From Actinomycetes bacterium (GTDB taxonomy: Bacteria > Actinomycetota > Acidimicrobiia > Acidimicrobiales > UBA8190): a DNA stretch of 11,638 nt. Shown here one piece after another: positions 5,401 to 11,638 of the stretch. A program made the translations under genes and the position numbers. The notes beneath the pieces are model-generated. The model was given only the letters and a program-made list of their open reading frames with translations, did not search any database and had not been told where the DNA came from. The first letter of the stretch is position 1, and the number at the start of each line of letters is the position of its first letter. The DNA lies in assembly GCA_021798135.1 (NCBI GenBank), contig JAJZYI010000085.1, forward strand, positions 1-11,638, given 5' to 3'.

Positions 5401-6870
5401 ATGCGCTTCAACCCCGATCAGATCGAGCGCTTCAGGCTGACGGCGCTCGACGTCGACGTCGAGCGCGGCGTCGTCGACCTCGGGTACGCCCTCGACGACG
5501 ACTGGACGTTCACCGAGCGCGTGTCCTTCGGGCCGAGGCGTGCCGGTGTCGGCCCCGAGCTCGACGACGGCTTCGGCCGGGTGGCGCGCCTGCTGCACCT
5601 GGCGGCCGGCGTGAGCTACTACAAGGCGGCGGCGCCGGCCGTGCTGGCCGTGGAGACCGGCCCGCTGACCGACCTGGAGCGCCGCTTCGTCGTGGAGCTG
5701 TACGACAAGGGCCTGCGCGAGTTCGCCTGGCACAACGGGCTGCCGCTCGAGCGCCGGCTCACCGTCGACGCGCCGCCGCCCTCGCCCCCCGGGGGCGCGC
5801 CGGCACCGGCGCCGGGGCGGGGCGGTGTCACGGCCCCGCCGGCGCGCATCGCCGTGCCGGTCGGCGGCGGCAAGGACTCGGCGGTCGTCGCCGAGGCCCT
5901 GCGGGACCGCGACCCCGTGCTGCTGTCCGTGAACGGGCACCCGGCGGCCCGCCGCGTGGCCGAGGCGGCCGGGCTGGAGCTGGCCGTCGTCGAGCGCGCC
6001 CTCGACCCGGCGCTGCTGGAGCTCAACGACCAGGGGGCGCGCAACGGCCACGTCCCCATCACCGCCATCGTGTCGCTGGTGGCCGTCGCCGCCGGCTTCC
6101 GCATCGGGTACGACACCACCGTCATGGCGCTCGAGGGGTCGGCCGACGAGCCCACCCGTGTCGCCCAGCGGGACGGCCGACCGGCGGCCGGCAGCGGCGC
6201 GGCCAGCGCGGTGACCGGCAGCGGCGCGGCCAGCGCGGTGACCGGCAGCGGCGCGGCCAGCGCGGTGACCGGCACCGGCGCGGCGAGCGGGGCGGCCGGT
6301 GTGGCGGTGAACCACCAGTGGAGCAAGTCAAGCGAGTTCGAGGCCGTCCTGACCGCCGCGCTCGCCGGTGCGGTCGGGCCTGCCGTCCGCTACCGGTCGG
6401 TGCTGCGCGACGCCGGCGAGCTCGACATCGCCGCCGCCTTCGCGACCATGCCCCGCTACCACCGGGCCTTCCTGAGCTGCAACCAGGCCTTCGGCCGGTC
6501 GGGCCGTGACGGCTGGTGCGGCGCCTGCCCGAAGTGCCGCTTCGTCTACCTGGCGCTGGCCACGGCGATGCCCCCCGACCGGCTCGCCGGGATCTTCGGC
6601 CGCGACCTGCTGCGCGACGCCACCCAGGCCGAGGGGTTCCGCGACCTGCTGGAGGAGGACCGCAAGCCGTTCGAGTGCGTGGGCACCCGGGCCGAGTCCC
6701 TAGCCGCCATCGCCGAGCTGGCAGGGGACCGGGCCTGGGCGGACGCCGCCGTGGTCCGCTCGCTCGCCCCCGTCGCCGCGGCCCAGGGCGCCGTGCCGGC
6801 AGCGCACCTGGCACCCGCCGAGCTCGTCCGGCGCATCCGTTCCGCCGTCGACGCCGAGGACCCGGGATGA
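5401..6870 (+). CDS. murL: MurL-like UDP-MurNAc-L-Ala-L-Glu epimerase
   Basis: This 489-residue protein is predicted to epimerise the terminal L-Glu of UDP-MurNAc-L-Ala-L-Glu to D-Glu in an ATP-dependent reaction, the second half of the MurD2/MurL route found in Xanthomonas. The central domain is of the ATP-pyrophosphatase type with the loop VGGGKDS (residues 154-160), followed by NGHVP (215-219). Conserved-looking VNHQWSKSSEFE (303-314) and a cysteine cluster C360, C373, C376, C379 (WCGACPKC) come next. Residues 264-299 are four 9-residue repeats (GSGAASAVT) inserted just before VNHQW, probably a flexible loop; a Pro-rich linker lies at 124-148. The stop overlaps the murD2 start as ATGA, so the two are translationally coupled. 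Assignment rests on recalled motifs and the diagnostic murD2 neighbour. Confidence 0.87.
   Translation: MRFNPDQIERFRLTALDVDVERGVVDLGYALDDDWTFTERVSFGPRRAGVGPELDDGFGRVARLLHLAAGVSYYKAAAPAVLAVETGPLTDLERRFVVELYDKGLREFAWHNGLPLERRLTVDAPPPSPPGGAPAPAPGRGGVTAPPARIAVPVGGGKDSAVVAEALRDRDPVLLSVNGHPAARRVAEAAGLELAVVERALDPALLELNDQGARNGHVPITAIVSLVAVAAGFRIGYDTTVMALEGSADEPTRVAQRDGRPAAGSGAASAVTGSGAASAVTGSGAASAVTGTGAASGAAGVAVNHQWSKSSEFEAVLTAALAGAVGPAVRYRSVLRDAGELDIAAAFATMPRYHRAFLSCNQAFGRSGRDGWCGACPKCRFVYLALATAMPPDRLAGIFGRDLLRDATQAEGFRDLLEEDRKPFECVGTRAESLAAIAELAGDRAWADAAVVRSLAPVAAAQGAVPAAHLAPAELVRRIRSAVDAEDPG
6190..6297 (+). repeat. In-frame 27-bp tandem repeats inside murL
   Basis: Three identical 27-bp units (6190-6216, 6217-6243, 6244-6270) and a fourth degenerate one (6271-6297) encode GSGAASAVT three times and then GTGAASGAA. 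The units are identical at third codon positions too, which points to recent slippage expansion rather than selection on the protein. Confidence 0.92.
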
Positions 6871-8435
6871 CCGGCCCGGGTGGGGCGGCGGCCGGGCGGC
6901 GCGGCCTGGAGCGGCTCCGCGGCGCCCGGGTGGCCGTGTGGGGGACCGGCGTGGAGGGGACCGGCGCCATCGCCCTGGCCCGGTCGGTCGGCGCCGAGGT
7001 CACCGTGGTCGGCGACCCCCGTGTGGCGGGCGACTCCCGTGTGGCGGGCGACTGCGGTGTGGCGGGCGACTCCCGTGTGGCGGGCGCCTCCGGTGTGGCG
7101 GGCGACTCCCGTGTGGCGGGCGGCCCGGTCCTCGCACCGTCGGTCCTCGCCGACGGGCGCTTCGACGTCGTCGTCCGGTCGCCGGGCGTCTCGCGCTACC
7201 GCCCCGAGCTGCTGGCCGCCTCGGGCGCCGGTGCCGTGGTCACGACCCTGACCGCCATCTGGCTCGAGGACTTCGGCGACGGCCCGGTGATCGCCGTCAC
7301 CGGCTCCAAGGGCAAGACGACCACGGCGACGCTGGCGGCTGCCGCCCTGCGGGCTGCCGGGCGGCGCGTGGCGGTCGCCGGCAACATGGGCCGACCGGTC
7401 GCCGAGCTGTACGGCATCGCCCCGCCGGGCGCCGGCGCGCACGGCGCCGGGCCGGCCGGCACCGGCGCCGACGCGGTGGTGATCGAGGTGTCGAGCTTCC
7501 AGGCGGCCGAGGTCACCGTGTCGCCGCGCGTCGGCGTCCTCACGCTCCTCGCTCCCGACCACCTCGACTGGCACGGCACCTACGAGCGCTACGTCGCCGA
7601 CAAGCTCAACCTGTTCGCCCACCGGCCCGGCTCCGTCGTGGCGGTGAACGCGACCGATCCCCCGGCGTGGGCCGCGGCGGGCCGCTTCGCCGGGCGCACC
7701 CCCTATGGCCGGCCCGGCGACCCGATCGGTGTGGGCGAGGGGCCGGGCGGGGACCTGCAGGTGACGGTGGCGGGCCGCCCCTACCTGGCCGCCGGCGAGC
7801 TCGAGGGCACCGCCTTCGGGTTGCGTGGCCGGCACAACCTCGTCAACCTGTGCGGCGCGCTGGCCGCCACGCAGGCCCTCGGCGGCGACGTCCCCGAGCC
7901 GGCGTCGCTGCTCGGCACCCTCGACGCCACGCCGGCGCTGGGCAGCCGGCTCCGCACCGTGGCGGCGGCGGGGGGGCTCGAGCTGGTGGACGACGCGCTC
8001 GCGTCCAACCCGGCGGGCGTGGTGGCCGCGCTCGAGACCTTCGCCGGCCGGCGGCTGTGCCTGATCGCCGGGGGTGCCGACCGGGGCGTGCCGATGGCGC
8101 CGCTGGTCGACGCCCTGGCGTCGCTGCGCCCCGAGCCGTCGGTCGTGGTCCTCGGCCCGGCCGGCCGCCGGCTCGCCGGCGAGCTGGCCGCCCGGTGCCC
8201 GGGGCTGGCGTGCCGGGCGGCCGAGTCGGTGGAGGAGGCCGTGCACGTGGCCGCCGACGCGCTGGGCGGCCCCGGCGTGGTCCTGTTCTCGCCGGGCGCC
8301 CCGACGCCACGCGAGGACGGCTCCTACGTCGACCGCTCGGCGGCCTTCGCCGCCGCGGCGCGGGCGTGCCTCGGCCCGGGCGCGGGCCCCGGCGGCGGCC
8401 GCGGCGCCGCCGACCCGGGCGTGCGGCCGTGCTGA
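6867..8435 (+). CDS. murD2: MurD2-like UDP-MurNAc-L-alanine--L-glutamate ligase
   Basis: This 522-residue Mur ligase is predicted to add glutamate to UDP-MurNAc-L-Ala in the cytoplasm. With murL adjacent, the substrate should be L-Glu, which MurL then inverts. It has the three Mur ligase domains: an N-terminal Rossmann-like domain (VAVWGTGVEGTGAIALA), a central ATPase with P-loop GSKGKTTTA from residue 146, VSSFQ, D231HLDWHG and the probable carbamylated K246 in YVADKLNLF, and a C-terminal domain (LVDDALASNPAGVVAALE, LIAGGADRG, LFSPGAPT). Six 6-residue repeats (RVAGDS-like, residues 52-87) interrupt the first domain after a beta strand. It is longer than typical MurD (about 440-480), mostly through this insert and Gly/Ala-rich loops. 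ATG 6867 overlaps the murL stop by four bases. Substrate choice of L-Glu over D-Glu is inferred from context. Confidence 0.9.
   Translation: MTGPGGAAAGRRGLERLRGARVAVWGTGVEGTGAIALARSVGAEVTVVGDPRVAGDSRVAGDCGVAGDSRVAGASGVAGDSRVAGGPVLAPSVLADGRFDVVVRSPGVSRYRPELLAASGAGAVVTTLTAIWLEDFGDGPVIAVTGSKGKTTTATLAAAALRAAGRRVAVAGNMGRPVAELYGIAPPGAGAHGAGPAGTGADAVVIEVSSFQAAEVTVSPRVGVLTLLAPDHLDWHGTYERYVADKLNLFAHRPGSVVAVNATDPPAWAAAGRFAGRTPYGRPGDPIGVGEGPGGDLQVTVAGRPYLAAGELEGTAFGLRGRHNLVNLCGALAATQALGGDVPEPASLLGTLDATPALGSRLRTVAAAGGLELVDDALASNPAGVVAALETFAGRRLCLIAGGADRGVPMAPLVDALASLRPEPSVVVLGPAGRRLAGELAARCPGLACRAAESVEEAVHVAADALGGPGVVLFSPGAPTPREDGSYVDRSAAFAAAARACLGPGAGPGGGRGAADPGVRPC
7020..7127 (+). repeat. In-frame 18-bp tandem repeats inside murD2
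   Basis: Six adjacent 18-bp units (7020-7037 to 7110-7127) share the core GTGTGGCGGGCG and encode RVAGDS, RVAGDC, GVAGDS, RVAGAS, GVAGDS and RVAGGP. They expand a loop of the UDP-binding domain without breaking the frame. Confidence 0.92.
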
Positions 8436-9229
8436 CGCTGACCGTCCTCGGATGCGACGGCAGCCACGCCGGCGCCGGCGGCGGCCCCCACCCGCGCCCG
8501 GCCGGGGCGGGCAGCGGCGCCGGCAGCGGCTACCTGGTGCGCTGGTGGCCCGAGCCGACGGCGGTGTGGGTCGACGCCGGCCCCGGGACGTTCGCCGCGC
8601 TGCAGCGGGCGTGCGACCCTCGGCGGCTCGACGCCGTCGTCCTGACCCACCGCCACCTCGACCACTGCACGGACCTGGCCGGCTTCGTGACCGCGGCCCG
8701 CTGGGTGTGGGGCTGGGATCGCCAGCCCCTGCCGGTGTTCGCCGCCGCCGGCGTGCGCGACGCGCTGGCGGACGTCGTCGGCGAGGCCCTGGCGGCCGGC
8801 GGGCGATCCGGCCGCCCGGTGCTGGCCTGGCACGAGGTGGGGGACGGCGACAGCGCCGCCGTCGGACCGGTGACGGTGCGCTTCGCCGCGACCGACCACG
8901 GCCCGCCGACCGTGGCCGTCCGGCTGGCCGTCGGCGGCCGGGCGCTCGGGTACTCTGCCGACACCGGGCCCGCATGGCCGCTGGCCGCGCTCGGGCACGA
9001 CCTCGACCTCGCGCTCTGCGAGGCCAGCTACACCCACGAGCACGAAGGGACGGCGCAGCACATGAGCGGACGACAGGCAGGAGCCGCGGCCCGGGCTGCG
9101 GGGGCCCGGCGGCTGGTGGTGACCCACCGCTGGCCGTCGGTCGACCCGCACGCGTTGCTGGAGGAGGCCGCCGCGGCCTTCGGCGGGCCGGTCGACGCCG
9201 CCGTCGCCGGCCGGGGGTTCTCGCTGTGA
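8429..9229 (+). CDS. Metallo-beta-lactamase-fold phosphodiesterase-like hydrolase (Rv1339-like)
   Basis: This 266-residue protein has the metal-binding signature THRHLDH (H74, H76, D78, H79) after VDAGPG (49-53). Downstream come ATDHGPP, YSADTGP and the C-terminal THRWPSVDP, all metal-ligand regions of this fold. No signal peptide is visible, so it is predicted cytoplasmic. The M. tuberculosis gene at the same place, Rv1339, is reported as an atypical class II cyclic-nucleotide phosphodiesterase acting on cAMP; the same activity is inferred here from position and motif layout, but an RNase Z-like role is not excluded. A Gly/Ala/Pro-rich loop at residues 14-34 is probably disordered. The start is GTG 8429, overlapping the murD2 end by seven bases. 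Confidence 0.87.
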   Translation: MLTLTVLGCDGSHAGAGGGPHPRPAGAGSGAGSGYLVRWWPEPTAVWVDAGPGTFAALQRACDPRRLDAVVLTHRHLDHCTDLAGFVTAARWVWGWDRQPLPVFAAAGVRDALADVVGEALAAGGRSGRPVLAWHEVGDGDSAAVGPVTVRFAATDHGPPTVAVRLAVGGRALGYSADTGPAWPLAALGHDLDLALCEASYTHEHEGTAQHMSGRQAGAAARAAGARRLVVTHRWPSVDPHALLEEAAAAFGGPVDAAVAGRGFSL

Positions 9230-9987
9230 GCGTGGCCGCCGACGACGACCGCACGCGGCGGGCCGACGGCCGGTCCCTCGGCGAGCTGCGGCCAACGTCG
9301 TTCGAGCGCGACTTCACCGTGTTCGCACCCGGGTCGGTGCTGGTGAGCATGGGGCGGACGCGGGTCCTGTGCACCGCGTCGGTCGAGGACCGCGTGCCGC
9401 CGTGGCTGCGCGGCGGTGGCAAGGGCTGGGTGACGGCCGAGTACTCGCTGCTGCCCGGCTCGTCGCCCGAGCGTGTCGGCCGCGAGGCCGCCAAGGGGCG
9501 CCAGTCGGGGAGGACGCACGAGATCCAGCGCCTGATCGGCCGGTCCCTGCGCGCCGTGACCGACCTGGTCGCCATGGGCGAGCTGCAGGTGACGGTGGAC
9601 TGCGACGTCCTGCAGGCCGACGGCGGCACCCGGACGGCGTCGATCTGCGGGGCGTACGTCGCGCTCCACGACTGCTTCACGCGCCTGCTGGCCAGGGACC
9701 AGCTCCGGACCCACCCGCTGGTCGACGCCTGCGCGGCCGTGTCGGTCGGGGTCGTCGACGGCGTGTGCATGGTGGACCTCGACTACAGCGAGGACTCGCG
9801 AGCCGAGGTCGACATGAACGTGGTGATGACCGGCTCCGGGCGGTTCGTGGAGGTCCAGGGGACGGCCGAGGGCATGGCGTTCACCCGCGGCGAGCTCGAC
9901 GAGCTGGTCGACGGGGCCGAGTCGGCCATCGGGGAGATCCTGGAGCTGCAGCGCCAGGTCCTGGCCGCACCGCCCCCGCCCCGGTGA
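9226..9987 (+). CDS. rph: Ribonuclease PH
   Basis: This 253-residue phosphorolytic 3'-5' exoribonuclease trims tRNA 3' ends using phosphate. Diagnostic segments are in order: SMGRTRVLCTASVEDRVPPW (41-60), GWVTAEYSLLPGSSPER (67-83), REAAKGRQSGRTHEIQRLI (86-104), IGRSLRA, and TVDCDVLQADGGTRTASICG with the acidic active-site residues. The C-terminal MVDLDYSEDSRAEVDMNVVM and FVEVQGTAEG are also typical. Length is near the family norm (about 240). The start is GTG 9226, overlapping the upstream stop as GTGA; a second GTG at 9232 is possible. Typical RNase PH genes are paired with rdgB, as here. Confidence 0.97.
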   Translation: MSVAADDDRTRRADGRSLGELRPTSFERDFTVFAPGSVLVSMGRTRVLCTASVEDRVPPWLRGGGKGWVTAEYSLLPGSSPERVGREAAKGRQSGRTHEIQRLIGRSLRAVTDLVAMGELQVTVDCDVLQADGGTRTASICGAYVALHDCFTRLLARDQLRTHPLVDACAAVSVGVVDGVCMVDLDYSEDSRAEVDMNVVMTGSGRFVEVQGTAEGMAFTRGELDELVDGAESAIGEILELQRQVLAAPPPPR

Positions 9988-10655
9988 GCGGGGCGACGGC
10001 CGGCGAGGCCGCCGGGAGCGGCCCCGGCGCGCTGCGGCTGGTGCTGGCCACCGCCAACGCCCACAAGGCGCGGGAGATCGAAGCCATCGTGGCCGGGACG
10101 GGCGAGGACTGGATCGAGCTGGTGCCCAGGCCCCCCGACGTCCCCGACGTCGAGGAGACCGGCGACACGTTCGAGGAGAATGCGCGGCTCAAGGCAGCGG
10201 CCCTGGCGGCGGCGACCGGCATGCCGGCGCTCGCCGACGACAGCGGCATCGAGGTCGACGCGCTGGGGGGCGCCCCCGGCGTGCGCTCGGCCCGCTACGC
10301 GGGCGAGGGCGCGTCGGACGCCGACAACGTCGACCTGCTGCTCGACGAGCTGCGCCGGGTCGGCGCCGGGCAACCCGACCAGCGCCGCGCCCGGTTCCGC
10401 GCCGTGGTGATCGCGGTGTTCCCCGACGGCAGCGAGATCGTCGGGGAGGGCGCGGTCGAGGGCACCATCGTCGCCGCACCTCGCGGGGCGGGGGGCTTCG
10501 GGTACGACCCGGTGTTCGCGCCCGACGGGCTCGGCGGCCGCACCTTCGCCGAGGTGGACCCGGCCGACAAGCACCGCCTGTCGCACCGGGGCCGGGCGCT
10601 TCGAGCCCTGCTCGTCGGCCTGCGGTCGCAGGCTGCCGGCGTCGGCGGCCCCTGA
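9984..10655 (+). CDS. rdgB: XTP/dITP (non-canonical purine NTP) pyrophosphatase
   Basis: This 223-residue Ham1/RdgB protein hydrolyses ITP, dITP and XTP to monophosphates, keeping deaminated purines out of nucleic acids. Family motifs are all present: LVLATANAHKAREIE (19-33), TFEENARLKA (62-71), LADDSGIEVDALGGAPGVRS (83-102) with the catalytic Asp, GGFGYDPVF and SHRGRAL. The first ~15 residues (VSGATAGEAAGSGPG) are low-complexity and may not be conserved; an in-frame downstream start is not obvious. GTG 9984 overlaps the rph stop as GTGA. It is the last gene of the operon and faces the convergent permease gene 14 bp away. Confidence 0.96.
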   Translation: MSGATAGEAAGSGPGALRLVLATANAHKAREIEAIVAGTGEDWIELVPRPPDVPDVEETGDTFEENARLKAAALAAATGMPALADDSGIEVDALGGAPGVRSARYAGEGASDADNVDLLLDELRRVGAGQPDQRRARFRAVVIAVFPDGSEIVGEGAVEGTIVAAPRGAGGFGYDPVFAPDGLGGRTFAEVDPADKHRLSHRGRALRALLVGLRSQAAGVGGP

Positions 10656-10671
10656 GCCGGCGCGGCCGGCT
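10655..10671. terminator. Short hairpin between convergent rdgB and permease genes
   Basis: AGCCGG (10655-10660) and CCGGCT (10666-10671) form a 6-bp stem with a 5-nt loop that spans the whole 14-bp gap and touches both stop codons. It could serve transcripts from both sides. There is no U-tract, so termination activity is uncertain. Confidence 0.35.
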
Positions 10672-11482
10672 ACGACACCATGAGCAGGCCGGTCGCCACC
10701 ATGAGCAGTGCGACCAGCGGGCGCACGGCCCGGGACCGGGCGCCCGACGACACGCAGGCGCCCAGGGTGACGCCGGGGACGGCACCGGCCGACAGGGCGG
10801 CGGCCACCGGGAGGACGACGTCGCCGGCCACGAGGTGAGCGACGGCGGCGGCGGCGACGAGCGGTACCGCCTGGACCAGGTCCGTGCCGACGAGCTCCGC
10901 CGCCGTCAGGTCGGGGTACAGCAGGACGAGCCCGGCCAGCACCAGGCTGCCCGACCCGACCGAGGTCAGGCCCACGAGCAGCCCGCCGGCCGCGCCCAGC
11001 AGGACGGTCGCTGCCGGCCGGGTCGCGGCTGCGCGCCGGGCGCCCGGCCAGGTCGCGTCACCGGGCCCTTCGGGCCCTGACCGGCGGCGCCGCAGCGACG
11101 CGGCGGCGCTCAGCAGGAGGGCGGCGCCGATGGCGGGTCGCAGCCACGGGTCCGCCGGCGTCGCCAGGGCGCGTGCCAGTGCCACCCCTCCCGTCGCCGC
11201 CGGCACGGAACCGAGGGCGAGCCAGCCGGCGATGTCGAGGCGGGCCGTCCGGCGCCGGAGGTGGACGGCGCCCCCGATGGGCTTGACCAGCAGCGACGTC
11301 AGCAGGTCGATCCCCACCGCGGCCAGGCCCGGCAGCCCGAACCCGAGGACCAGCACCGGGGTGAGCAGCGCGCCGCCGGCAGCGCCGGCCAGCCCGACCA
11401 GGAAGCCGACCACCGCTCCGGCGAGGGCGAGCGCGACGGCCCTGCCGGCGTCGGTGCCCTGCGCAGCGGACCGCAGCGCCAC
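10670..11482 (-). CDS. TauE/SafE-family membrane permease (sulfite exporter-like)
   Basis: This 270-residue integral membrane protein shows about seven or eight hydrophobic segments. It has the two-fold layout of TauE/SafE transporters: GAVVGFLVGLAGAAGGALLTPVLVL near the N-terminus and the related GAAGGLLVGLTSVGSGSLVLAGLVL after a charged middle loop (RRRRSGPEGPGD). Family members export sulfite, sulfonates or organic acids; the substrate cannot be read from the sequence. GTG 11482 is the nearest start, but the frame stays open upstream through the 30-bp repeats (reading LGSLGGLHPH per unit) to the window edge. The true N-terminus may therefore be a repeat region or lie beyond the window. The location beside cysteine genes is suggestive of sulfur metabolism but is not evidence, as it is convergent. 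Confidence 0.85.
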   Translation of the reverse strand: MALRSAAQGTDAGRAVALALAGAVVGFLVGLAGAAGGALLTPVLVLGFGLPGLAAVGIDLLTSLLVKPIGGAVHLRRRTARLDIAGWLALGSVPAATGGVALARALATPADPWLRPAIGAALLLSAAASLRRRRSGPEGPGDATWPGARRAAATRPAATVLLGAAGGLLVGLTSVGSGSLVLAGLVLLYPDLTAAELVGTDLVQAVPLVAAAAVAHLVAGDVVLPVAAALSAGAVPGVTLGACVSSGARSRAVRPLVALLMVATGLLMVS

Positions 11483-11638
11483 CAGGTGGGGGTGGAGCCC
11501 GCCGAGGCTGCCCAGGTGGGGGTGGAGCCCGCCGAGGCTGCCCAGGTGGGGGTGGAGCCCGCCGAGGCTGCCCAGGTGGGGGTGGAGCCCGCCGAGGCTG
11601 CCCAGGTGGGGGTGGAGCCCGCCGAGGCTGCCCAGGTG
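11483..11638. repeat. Perfect 30-bp tandem repeat array running off the window edge
   Basis: Five identical 30-bp units start at 11483, 11513, 11543, 11573 and 11603, and a sixth begins at 11633. There are no spacers, so it is a minisatellite and not a CRISPR array. On the minus strand, in the permease frame, each unit reads LGSLGGLHPH; on the plus strand one frame reads QVGVEPAEAA. The total copy number is unknown, and assembly collapse or over-extension is possible. Confidence 0.95.

Noticed and set aside
6546..9770. A minus-strand open frame of over 1000 codons opposite murD2, the hydrolase and rph
   Set aside because: The composition (Arg/Pro/Ala/Gly-rich) and lack of domains show it is a GC-driven shadow of well-supported plus-strand genes.
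10835..11080. Small plus-strand frame opposite the permease
   Set aside because: It has no recognisable domain and is antisense to clear membrane helices of the TauE/SafE protein.
11483..11638. Possible CRISPR array
   Set aside because: The units are 30 bp, perfect and contiguous with no spacers; this is a plain tandem repeat.

Overview
The window is about 11.6 kb of very GC-rich DNA. It has frequent GTG starts, stop/start overlaps between genes, and a CysO-CysM-Mec cysteine cluster. Together these point to an actinobacterium; a deep branch such as Acidimicrobiia is plausible, but the sequence does not prove it.

Left part (1-1730) is a mobile-DNA scar. A fragment of an IS1634-type transposase is cut by a structurally complete IS3-family element (118-1458, two ORFs on the minus strand). 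On the other side of the element lies a different broken gene, the C-terminal end of what looks like a large serine recombinase, which runs into the 3' end of the tmRNA gene. The scar therefore looks like the remains of an element integrated at ssrA and later rearranged.

Middle part (1731-5361) carries ssrA (tmRNA) and smpB on the minus strand, the two partners of trans-translation. Reading divergently on the plus strand are mec, cysO and cysM. These encode the CysO-dependent cysteine route: CysM adds the sulfur carried by the CysO thiocarboxylate to O-phosphoserine, and Mec releases cysteine from CysO. A small unrecognised gene follows and ends at a hairpin.

Right part (5362-10671) is a tightly packed plus-strand operon: murL, murD2, a metallo-beta-lactamase-fold hydrolase like M. 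tuberculosis Rv1339, rph and rdgB. Every junction overlaps by a few bases. The order matches the M. tuberculosis block Rv1334-Rv1341, with one striking change: the slot held there by murI (glutamate racemase) holds murL-murD2. That pair puts D-glutamate into peptidoglycan by ligating L-Glu and then epimerising it in place. A convergent TauE/SafE-type permease closes the window.

A recurring oddity is short tandem repeats: 4 x 45 bp between smpB and mec, 2 x 22 bp before cysO, 4 x 27 bp inside murL, 6 x 18 bp inside murD2, and more than 5 x 30 bp at the start of the permease gene, running off the window edge. Those in or next to coding sequence have periods divisible by three; the clearly intergenic one does not.
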